A DNA stretch of 64,000 nucleotides from Frondihabitans peucedani (GTDB lineage Bacteria; Actinomycetota; Actinomycetes; Actinomycetales; Microbacteriaceae): positions 86,929-150,928 of the forward strand of contig NZ_BAABAU010000005.1 of the NCBI RefSeq assembly GCF_039537585.1, read 5' to 3'. The notes under the pieces are model-generated. The model saw nothing but the letters and a program-made list of their open reading frames with translations, was not told the DNA's origin and searched no databases. Below are positions 19,676-26,310 of the stretch, piece after piece (within the stretch, counting starts at the first letter, position 1; every line of letters begins with the position of its first letter). Both the position numbers and the translations under genes were made by a program.

Positions 19676-20230
19676 ATGAACAAGCTCGTCACCGGCGCCA
19701 TCGCAGGCGCCGCCGCCATCGCCCTGCTCCTCGGTGGAGCGGGCACCTTCGCCCTGTGGAACAGCAACGTCCAGGCCGACGCCTCGACGATCAGCTCCGG
19801 CACGCTCTCGCTGACCAGCGCGGGCGCCGGCACCTGGACCGACGTCACGAACGGCCGCGACCAGACCGTGTCGGCCGCCTCCATCCTGATGGTCCCGGGC
19901 GACACCTACCGCTTCACGCAGCCTCTGACGGTGACCGCGACGGGCACCGATCTGAAGGCCGAGCTGACCTACGATCCTGCGACCATCACGGGCGACGCCG
20001 GCCTCCTCTCGGCGGTCTCCAAGACCCTGACGGTCTCGTCGTCGAGCGCCTCGATCACGCCCTCGGACTCGAAGGCGAACACCTTCGTCGTCTCGCCGTC
20101 GGCGGCATCGTCGACCGTGTCGGTCGTCTTCACGGTCGCGCTCCCGCAGTCGGCGACGACGGGCCAGAACGGCTCGATCGACCTCTCCCGCCTGTCGTTC
20201 ACGCTGACCCAGACGGCCATCGGGTCGTAG
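19676..20230 (+). CDS. Exported protein 1 with alternate (SipW/TasA-type) signal peptide
   Basis: 184 residues. N-terminus MNKLVTGAIAGAAAIALLLG then GAGTFALWNSN: the G-x-x-(T)-F-A-L-W signature of substrates of SipW-like signal peptidases (TasA/camelysin type). The mature part is Ser/Thr-rich, all-beta and without Cys, as in fibre-forming TasA-like proteins. The three following genes are two further SipW-type substrates and an ER-type signal peptidase. It may be a surface fibre or biofilm-matrix subunit; that is inference from family and context only. It carries D-P-A encoded as GAT CCT GCG. Confidence 0.75.
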   Translation: MNKLVTGAIAGAAAIALLLGGAGTFALWNSNVQADASTISSGTLSLTSAGAGTWTDVTNGRDQTVSAASILMVPGDTYRFTQPLTVTATGTDLKAELTYDPATITGDAGLLSAVSKTLTVSSSSASITPSDSKANTFVVSPSAASSTVSVVFTVALPQSATTGQNGSIDLSRLSFTLTQTAIGS

Positions 20231-20255
20231 ACGGCGACCGACGCAGGATCCGACG

Positions 20256-20855
20256 ATGAGTCTCGCCCGCGGACGCCACGCGCGTCCGCTCCGCTCCGGC
20301 CTCCGCCGCCGCGCCCTCGCCGTCGCGGCGGTGGCGGCCCTGGTGCTGCTCACCGGTCTTCTCGGGACGCGCGGGACCCTGGCCCTCTGGAATGCGGACG
20401 CGGCCTCGATCGGCGGCGGGACGGTCCGGAGCGGGACGGCGTCGCTCTACGTCGGGGTCATGCCCGCGCTGCGGCTGACGCCGCTCGGGCCGGGCACCTC
20501 GACGGTCGGCGCGTTCAGCGTGACGAACCAGGGCTCCGTGCCGCTCAGCGTCCGCGTCGCGACGACCTCCACGAAGGTGTCGTACGTGTCGCCGACGCCC
20601 GACGCGACCGTGCTCGGCGCGACGACGCTGCACCTGGCTTCGGTCACGTCGGCGGCCGCCTGCACGCCCGGGCTCGGCGGCGCGAGCGGCCCGATCGCGA
20701 CCTTCGACACCGGCAGCGGCTACTACACGCTCCCCGCAGGAGCGAAGGCCTACGCCTGCCTCGAGGTGACGCTCGCCGCAGACGCGCCGCAGTCGGTGTC
20801 GGGCGCGGTCGTCGACTTCACGGTCACGGTGAGCGGGACGCAGGTGCCGCGATGA
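20256..20855 (+). CDS. Exported protein 2 with alternate (SipW-type) signal peptide
   Basis: 199 residues. An Arg-rich n-region (RGRHARPLRSGLRRR) precedes a hydrophobic helix and GTRGTLALWNAD, a variant of the SipW recognition box. The mature domain is beta-rich with SVTNQGSVPLSVRVATTST, reminiscent of TasA-like Ig folds, and has two cysteines (AACTPG, KAYACLE) that could form a disulfide outside the cell. Starts 25 nt after substrate 1 and overlaps substrate 3 by 4 nt (ATGA). No homologue with known function recognised. Confidence 0.72.
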   Translation: MSLARGRHARPLRSGLRRRALAVAAVAALVLLTGLLGTRGTLALWNADAASIGGGTVRSGTASLYVGVMPALRLTPLGPGTSTVGAFSVTNQGSVPLSVRVATTSTKVSYVSPTPDATVLGATTLHLASVTSAAACTPGLGGASGPIATFDTGSGYYTLPAGAKAYACLEVTLAADAPQSVSGAVVDFTVTVSGTQVPR

Positions 20856-21829
20856 GGCGCAGGATCGCGGACCGGTCGCGACCATTCGCCAGGCGGCCGC
20901 ACCGGGTCGCCGGCCGAGCCCTCCGCGTCGGGATCGCGGCCGCCCTCGCGGCACTGCTCGTGACGGGGTCGGCCTCGGCGGCCTTCGCCCTCTGGTCGGC
21001 GTCGGCGTCGGGCGGGTCGAGCGTGATCCTGGGCAAGCTCGCCGGCTCGCTCAGCGGGACCGACGCGATGACCACGACGTTCTCCTCGTCGGTCACGAGC
21101 CTCACCGCACCCCTGACTCTGACCAACGCCGGCAGCATCGCCGGAACCTACTCGACGAGCGTCGCCGCCACTCAGGGGTCGGCCCTGGCGTCGAGCATCC
21201 GGGTCGACGCGTGGCAGGTCGCCGGGACCGCCGACTGCACCGGGTCCGCACCGGTCGGATCGCCGTCCGTCAGCGGGACCTGGGCCTCGCTGCCCTCCCT
21301 CTCGGGCAGTCTCGCCCCGAAGGCGTCGGCGGTCTGGTGCACGCGGAGCACGCCCGCAGCGGACGCACCGGCGTCGGCGACGACGAACCCGGTCGTCTCG
21401 CTGGTCATCTCCGCGGGATCGTGGACGTCGGCCGCCGTCACGGGCGGCTTCTACCTGAACACCTCGGCGGCCGCGCCCCCTGCGACCGCGCCCCCTGCGG
21501 CGTCGCCCGCCGTGGCCCGGGCGACCTGCACGCCGTACGACGGCGACTTCCACGTGACGATCGGCTTCGATCCGTCCGCGAGACCGTCCGACACCTACTA
21601 CGGGCTGGTGGTCGCGGGCACCAGGATCAATGCCGCCGAGCAGGGCTATCACCCGTCGTTCGACCTCGCCGGCACCGACGTCTCGCCCCAGGTGGCGCCG
21701 GACGGCCCGGCCCGGATCGACGTGGACGTGCTCGACGCCGACGGGAGGCCGACGGGGGAGACCGTCGCGACCGGCACCGTCACGTTCGCCGAGTCGAACG
21801 CGGCGCGGACCGTGGTCTGCGGCGGGTGA
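20852..21829 (+). CDS. Exported protein 3 with alternate (SipW-type) signal peptide
   Basis: 325 residues. Arg-rich n-region, hydrophobic helix about 26-45, then ASAAFALWSASASGG, the third SipW-type box in a row. The first mature domain (about 60-200) resembles the other two proteins (LTLTNAGSIAGTYSTSV); a Pro/Ala linker (AAPPATAPPAA) joins a second beta domain beginning ATCTPYDGDFHVTIGF, which looks fibronectin-like. Possibly an adhesin or fibre tip. The signal peptidase begins 4 nt after the stop. Confidence 0.72.
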   Translation: MRRRIADRSRPFARRPHRVAGRALRVGIAAALAALLVTGSASAAFALWSASASGGSSVILGKLAGSLSGTDAMTTTFSSSVTSLTAPLTLTNAGSIAGTYSTSVAATQGSALASSIRVDAWQVAGTADCTGSAPVGSPSVSGTWASLPSLSGSLAPKASAVWCTRSTPAADAPASATTNPVVSLVISAGSWTSAAVTGGFYLNTSAAAPPATAPPAASPAVARATCTPYDGDFHVTIGFDPSARPSDTYYGLVVAGTRINAAEQGYHPSFDLAGTDVSPQVAPDGPARIDVDVLDADGRPTGETVATGTVTFAESNAARTVVCGG

Positions 21830-21833
21830 CGAC

Positions 21834-22436
21834 GTGACCCGCCCGATCCTGCGCGCCCTCGTGCTCGGCCTCAGCCTCGGCCTCCTGCTGGTCGTCGCCG
21901 GTCTCGCGGCGGTCCTCGTCGTCGTGCCGCGCGCGACCGGCTCGACCCCGCTGACGGTCCTGACCTCGTCGATGACGCCGACCCTCCCGCCCGGCACCCT
22001 CGTCGTGGTCCGCCCGACGGCTCCCGCCGACGTCCGGGTCGGGCAGATCGCCACGTACCAGCTGCAGTCGGGGCGCCCCGAGGTCGTCACTCACCGGGTC
22101 AAGGCCATCACGACGACCTCCGCCGGCGACCGGCTGTTCACCTTCCGCGGCGACGCGAACGCCCGTGCCGACCAGGAAGCGGTCCGCGCAGTCCAGCTCC
22201 GGGGGACCGTCTGGTACTCGGTGCCGGGCCTGGGCTGGGTCAACCAGGCGGTCGACGGCCCGGGGCGGTCGTGGGTGGTGCCCTCGGCGGCCGGAGCCCT
22301 CTTCGCCTACGCGGCCGTGATGATCCTGCTGGGTGTCCGGGAGGCCGTCAGGCCCGGGCGGAGGGATCGGGGTCGCCGGAGCGCTTCAGCGCCAGGTCGA
22401 TCTCGGCCGCGACGGCACCGATCGACCTGGTCGTGA
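21834..22436 (+). CDS. SipW-like (ER/archaeal-type) signal peptidase I
   Basis: 200 residues. N-terminal transmembrane helix (about 5-32), catalytic Ser in LTSSMTPTLPPGTLVVV, and the Lys of ordinary signal peptidases replaced by His in EVVTHRVKAI, with FRGDANARAD supplying the Asp: the Ser-His-Asp arrangement of ER-type enzymes. A second helix (about 143-163) is followed by an Arg/Ser-rich tail. GTG start right after substrate 3; it is the obvious processing enzyme for the three upstream proteins. Its 3' end runs 89 nt into the oppositely oriented MarR gene. Confidence 0.85.
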   Translation: MTRPILRALVLGLSLGLLLVVAGLAAVLVVVPRATGSTPLTVLTSSMTPTLPPGTLVVVRPTAPADVRVGQIATYQLQSGRPEVVTHRVKAITTTSAGDRLFTFRGDANARADQEAVRAVQLRGTVWYSVPGLGWVNQAVDGPGRSWVVPSAAGALFAYAAVMILLGVREAVRPGRRDRGRRSASAPGRSRPRRHRSTWS

Positions 22437-22833
22437 CCTCGAGGGCGCTGTCGTCGACGACGCCCGTGGCCGCCTCGATCATCTCGCGGAACGACGTGTG
22501 GATGCCGCGCATGACGGCGTTGCCCTCGGGAGTGAGCTCGAGGAACAGGCTGCGGCGGTCGCTCGGGTGCTCCGCGCGCCGCAGGTGGCCGAGCGAGATG
22601 AGCCGGTCGGAGAGGCCGGTCACCGCCCCCTTGGTCACGGCCAGGTCGGTCGCGAGGATCTTCGGCGTCACCCTGCCCTGAGCGGCGACCCGCAGGAGCG
22701 CCCGCAGCTCGAGGCTCGACAGGCCGTGGCTGGTCGCGAGCCGCTGACGGTTCGCCTCGAGGGCCCGGAAGAGGCGGATCGCGGCATCCGCGAACCCGCT
22801 CAGCTCGTGGATCTCCACGTCTTCGCTCGCCAC
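22348..22833 (-). CDS. MarR family transcriptional regulator (next to rhodopsin)
   Basis: 161 residues. Winged helix: LSSLELRALLRVAAQG, VTPKILATDLAVTKGAVTGLSDRLISLG, HLRRAEHPSDRRSLFLELT (wing). GTG start at 22833 with GGAGG close upstream. The 3' end overlaps the signal peptidase gene tail-to-tail by 89 nt, so both C-termini are constrained together. It is divergent from the rhodopsin gene across an A+T-rich region with a palindrome, making the rhodopsin/retinal operon its most plausible target; the regulator could also respond to a ligand unrelated to light. Confidence 0.87.
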   Translation of the reverse strand: MASEDVEIHELSGFADAAIRLFRALEANRQRLATSHGLSSLELRALLRVAAQGRVTPKILATDLAVTKGAVTGLSDRLISLGHLRRAEHPSDRRSLFLELTPEGNAVMRGIHTSFREMIEAATGVVDDSALEVTTRSIGAVAAEIDLALKRSGDPDPSARA

Positions 22834-23002
22834 AGGCCTCCGTTCGGGCGCTCGCCGAGCGCTGTCATGACCGAAGCGTCAGAATACCCGCTCGATTCCG
22901 AGAGATCATCGTTTCATTTAGCTCGTTAACGGTTTAGCATCCGAATCACTTGGTGCGTCAGCCCGACGCCCGCACACTGATCGACGTCCACTGGAGGACA
23001 AC
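22834..23002. promoter_or_regulatory. Divergent MarR/rhodopsin control region
   Basis: An A+T-rich patch (about 22895-22945) contains the palindrome CGTTAACG (22924-22931) flanked by direct TTTAGC repeats, a plausible MarR operator. The rhodopsin GTG has TGGAGGA 4-5 nt upstream, so this transcript is leadered. Confidence 0.45.
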
Positions 23003-23839
23003 GTGATTCCCACAATGCTCACGCACGGGCAGTATGAGACCGTCTACAACTTCCTGTCGCTGGTGATCGCCTCGCAGCTGTTCACGGCGATCTTCCTGCT
23101 GATCTCCCTCCCGAGGATCCTGCCCCGGTACCGGCAGGCCATCACGGTGGCGATCATCGTCTGCGGCATCGCGGCGTACCACTACTTCCGCATCTTCGAC
23201 TCCTTCAAGGGAGCGTTCGTCACGAAGTCCGTGGGCGGCACCGGCACCTACAGCCAGGCCGCCGGCGAGGCGTTCAACGAGGGCTACCGGTACGTCGACT
23301 GGCTCCTGACGGTGCCGCTGCTGCTGGTGGAGCTCGTCGCCGTCCTCGCGCTCGCCCGGAGCATCCAGCGCCGCCTCCTGGTGCGACTCGTCCCGGCGGC
23401 CGCCCTCATGATCGCTCTCGGCTACCCCGGCGAGATCAGTGGCGACAACGGCCTCCGCGGCCTCTTCGGGCTGCTCTCGACCATCCCGTTCGCCTACATC
23501 CTGTTCGTCCTGTTCACGCAGCTCAGCAAGTCGCTCAAGACGCAGCCCGCGGGGGTCCGGGGCACGCTCGGCCGGCTCCGCTTCCTGCTGCTGCTGAGCT
23601 GGGGCGTCTACCCGGTCGCCTACCTGCTCCCGCTCCTGAACATCGAGGGTGCGGACGCCTGGGTCGGCAAGCAGGTCGGCTACTCGATCGCCGACATCGT
23701 CGCGAAGGCCGTGTACGCCCTCATCATCTTCTCGGTCGCGAAGATCAAGTCGTACGACGACGATCCGACGTTCCGCGAGATCGAGGGGTCGCACGACGAC
23801 GTCGCAGTCCCCGCGGAACGCTCCCGCTCCGCAGCCTGA
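23003..23839 (+). CDS. Proton-pumping microbial rhodopsin (proteorhodopsin/xanthorhodopsin type)
   Basis: 278 residues, seven hydrophobic helices. Light-driven outward proton pump in the membrane. By residue count: His60 in AAYHYFRIF (counter-ion partner), Arg96-Tyr-Val-Asp99 (acceptor), Thr103, Glu110 (donor), Asp231 and retinal Lys235 in SIADIVAKAVYA. This is the DTE proton-pump pattern. Leu107 at the spectral-tuning site suggests green absorption. Gly156 in GLFGLLSTIPF may be the small residue that opens a carotenoid-antenna fenestration, to be tested by alignment. First gene of a rhodopsin-crtY-blh run. Confidence 0.93.
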   Translation: MIPTMLTHGQYETVYNFLSLVIASQLFTAIFLLISLPRILPRYRQAITVAIIVCGIAAYHYFRIFDSFKGAFVTKSVGGTGTYSQAAGEAFNEGYRYVDWLLTVPLLLVELVAVLALARSIQRRLLVRLVPAAALMIALGYPGEISGDNGLRGLFGLLSTIPFAYILFVLFTQLSKSLKTQPAGVRGTLGRLRFLLLLSWGVYPVAYLLPLLNIEGADAWVGKQVGYSIADIVAKAVYALIIFSVAKIKSYDDDPTFREIEGSHDDVAVPAERSRSAA

Positions 23840-23859
23840 GATCGGCTCGGAGCAGGTCC

Positions 23860-25191
23860 GTGCTTCTCTCCGATCCTCTCGATCCGGTCCTCCGGACCAC
23901 GGCGCCGCTCCCTCGGGGCGCCGTGGTCCGGGTGCCGGACCCCCTTCTCGTCCGCGAGCCCTCCGCAGACGCGTACGACGTCGTGATCCTGGGCGCAGGA
24001 TGCTCCGCCCTGTCGCTCTGCCTCGCGCTCGTCGAGAACGGTGCGACCGGCCCGATCCTGCTGATCGACGCCCGGACCGAGTACGCCGACGACCGCACCT
24101 GGAGCTACTGGGACGTCGAGGACACCCGGTTCAGCCACCTCGCCCGCGCTGCCTGGGGCAGCTGGCGCGTCCGCACCGCGAGCGACGACGTGCACTCGTC
24201 GGCACCCGACACCCCCTATCTCTCGCTCGCCGCCAACGACTTCTACCGCTACGCCCTCGGCAGGCTGGCAGAGCACCCGAACGTCGAGCTCCTGCTCGGC
24301 GAGCCGGTCGCCGGATACCGCACGATCCCCTCCGGCTACGAGGCGACGACGGCCCGCTTCACCGTGCGCTCCAGCCGGGTCGCCGACGCCCGGGGTCTGC
24401 GGCCCTCCCCGGCCGAGATCGCCGCGATCCGCTCGCGGTCGACCTGGATCCCGCAGGCCTTCGTCGGGCAGCACATCGTCACGCGCGACCCGGTCTTCGA
24501 TCCGGGGGAGGCCGTGCTGATGGACTTCGACGTCGACCAGTCGCGGGGCCTCCGGTTCGGCTACCTGCTCCCCGTGTCGCCGTGCGAGGCGCTCGTCGAG
24601 AACGTCTACCTGTCCGACGCGCCGGTGACCCTCGAGGAGCACCGCTCGGAGCTCCGCGCGTACCTCCGAGACCGGCACGGCCTCGACGAGGGCGACTACG
24701 AGGTGCTCGCCGAGGAGCGCGGGGTGATCCCGATGACCGACCACGCGTTCCGGGCGCGGTCCGACTCCGGAGTCGCCGTCGTCGGGACGCTGGGCGGCGC
24801 GACCCGGCCGAGCACGGGCTACACGTTCCTGCGCATCCAGCGGGCGAGCGACGCGACGGCCAGGTGGCTGCTCGGCCAGAGCAGAGACGCGCTGCCGGAG
24901 CCGCGCTGCTCGCTCCTCGACCGCGTGTTCCTGCGCTTCCTCGCGGACCGTCCGGACGCGGCGCCGAAGGTGTTCGCGCTCATGTTCGGCCGTCTCCCGC
25001 CGGACGCCCTGGTGCGGTTCCTGTCCGACCGGAGCCGTCCCTCCGACATCGCGCGCCTGATCCTGGCACTGCCGAAGCGCGTGTTCCTCGTCGAGGCCGG
25101 CCGGACCGTCCTCGGCCTCGGCCTCGGCATCTCCCTCGTCCGCCGGGCCCTCTCCCGCGCCGGCTCCCGCTCTCGTGCTGGCTCCCGCTGA
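23860..25191 (+). CDS. crtY: Lycopene beta-cyclase (CrtY type)
   Basis: 443 residues. FAD/NAD-binding flavoprotein that closes both ends of lycopene to give beta-carotene, the Blh substrate. Seen: dinucleotide loop DVVILGAGCSALSLCLAL (about 40-57), DDRTWSYWDVED, the family's LMDFDV and RFGYLLPVSP, and GTLGGATRPSTGYTF. GTG start 20 nt after rhodopsin; the 3' end overlaps blh by 17 nt and ends in a near-repeat (RAGSRSRAGSR). No crtE, crtB or crtI lies in the window, so lycopene is made elsewhere. A cyclase specific for the retinal branch is plausible. Confidence 0.88.
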   Translation: MLLSDPLDPVLRTTAPLPRGAVVRVPDPLLVREPSADAYDVVILGAGCSALSLCLALVENGATGPILLIDARTEYADDRTWSYWDVEDTRFSHLARAAWGSWRVRTASDDVHSSAPDTPYLSLAANDFYRYALGRLAEHPNVELLLGEPVAGYRTIPSGYEATTARFTVRSSRVADARGLRPSPAEIAAIRSRSTWIPQAFVGQHIVTRDPVFDPGEAVLMDFDVDQSRGLRFGYLLPVSPCEALVENVYLSDAPVTLEEHRSELRAYLRDRHGLDEGDYEVLAEERGVIPMTDHAFRARSDSGVAVVGTLGGATRPSTGYTFLRIQRASDATARWLLGQSRDALPEPRCSLLDRVFLRFLADRPDAAPKVFALMFGRLPPDALVRFLSDRSRPSDIARLILALPKRVFLVEAGRTVLGLGLGISLVRRALSRAGSRSRAGSR

Positions 25192-26191
25192 CCGCGCGGT
25201 CTGGGTCCTCGCCAGGCGGAGGCTCTTCGTCCCCGTCGACGTCGTCCTGGTCGCGATCACGCTCGTGTGCGCGGCGGGAGTCCCCATCCCGGCTGCCGTG
25301 CAGATCATCCCGTTCGCGCTCGGGCTCGTCCTCTTCGGGCTGCCGCACGGAGCGCTCGACCACCTCGTCCCGGCGCGGCTGGCGGGTCGGCCGGCATCGC
25401 TGCGCACGGTCGGCCCCGTGGTGCACCTCTATCTCGTGCTCGGCGGCCTGGTCCTCGGGCTGTGGACCGTCGCCCCGGTCGCGGCCTCGGTCTTCTTCAT
25501 CGCTCTGACCTGGTTCCACTGGGGCACCGGCGACGCGCACGCGGTCTCGGCGCGCGGCCGCCGGCTCTCCGGCTCGCGCGTCGTCACCGTCCCGCTCCTC
25601 CGCGGAGCCCTGCCGATGATCGTCCCTCTCCTCGCCTTCCCCGAGACCTACGGCGGCGTCCTCGCCTCGACGACCCGCGCCTTCGGCGTCGGTGCTCCTC
25701 CGGGCGCCGTGTCCGGCCCGGTCAGGATCGGCCTCGCGGCCGGACTCGGCGTCCTGGTCGCGGCGGTCGTCCTGGCCGAGTACCGCGCTCACGGCCAGAC
25801 GCCCGACGGACGCCGCTCCCTCCTCGGCGACCTCGGCGAGGTCACGCTCCTCATCGCCTTTTTCTCGGTGGTGCCGCCCGTCCTCGCCGTCGGCCTCTAC
25901 TTCTCGCTCTGGCACTCCCTGCGGCACATCGTGCGGCTCTCGCTGATCGATGCCGCGCTCGCGGGGCCCGCGCTCGAGAACCGCTGGGGAGCCGTGCTCG
26001 CGCGCTTCTCCCTCCAGGCCGCGCCGATCACCCTGGCGGCGCTGGCGCTGCTCGTCGGGCTGTTCGTCGCGCTCTCGCCGCGGGCCGGTGGCTCGCCCTC
26101 CGCCCTCCTCGGCATCTACCTCGTCCTGATCTCCGCGCTCACGCTGCCGCACGCCGTCGTCGTCGGAGCGATGGACCGCGCCCGGCGCTGA
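25175..26191 (+). CDS. blh: Brp/Blh-family beta-carotene 15,15'-dioxygenase
   Basis: 338 residues, about seven hydrophobic helices. Cleaves beta-carotene to two retinals for the rhodopsin. Iron-ligand histidine motifs of the family are all present: GLPHGALDH (55-63), WFHWGTGDAH (113-122), SLWHSLRHIVR and TLPHAVVV near the C-terminus. GTG start lies within the crtY 3' end (17-nt overlap), showing strong coupling. Rhodopsin, cyclase and Blh in one operon make a self-contained light-pump cassette apart from lycopene supply. Confidence 0.9.
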   Translation: MLAPADRAVWVLARRRLFVPVDVVLVAITLVCAAGVPIPAAVQIIPFALGLVLFGLPHGALDHLVPARLAGRPASLRTVGPVVHLYLVLGGLVLGLWTVAPVAASVFFIALTWFHWGTGDAHAVSARGRRLSGSRVVTVPLLRGALPMIVPLLAFPETYGGVLASTTRAFGVGAPPGAVSGPVRIGLAAGLGVLVAAVVLAEYRAHGQTPDGRRSLLGDLGEVTLLIAFFSVVPPVLAVGLYFSLWHSLRHIVRLSLIDAALAGPALENRWGAVLARFSLQAAPITLAALALLVGLFVALSPRAGGSPSALLGIYLVLISALTLPHAVVVGAMDRARR

Positions 26192-26196
26192 CCCGG

Positions 26197-26244
26197 CCGG
26201 CAGCCCGACCGGGAGCCCGGCCAGGAGCCCGACCAGGAGCCCGG
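26197..26244. repeat. Tandem repeat, 4 x 12 bp
   Basis: Four consecutive 12-mers of the form CCRGSAGCCCGR in the gap between blh and mfd, just upstream of the mfd promoter. Confidence 0.7.
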
Positions 26245-26297
26245 CGCTCGGGCATCGCCTCCCGCGAACACCCCAGCCGCTTGTCGGAGGCTCCCCG

Positions 26298-26303
26298 TAC
26301 ACT
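26298..26303 (+). promoter_or_regulatory. -10 box of mfd (leaderless)
   Basis: TACACT ends 7 nt before the mfd GTG; no ribosome site precedes that codon. Confidence 0.5.
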
Positions 26304-26310
26304 CGTACGA

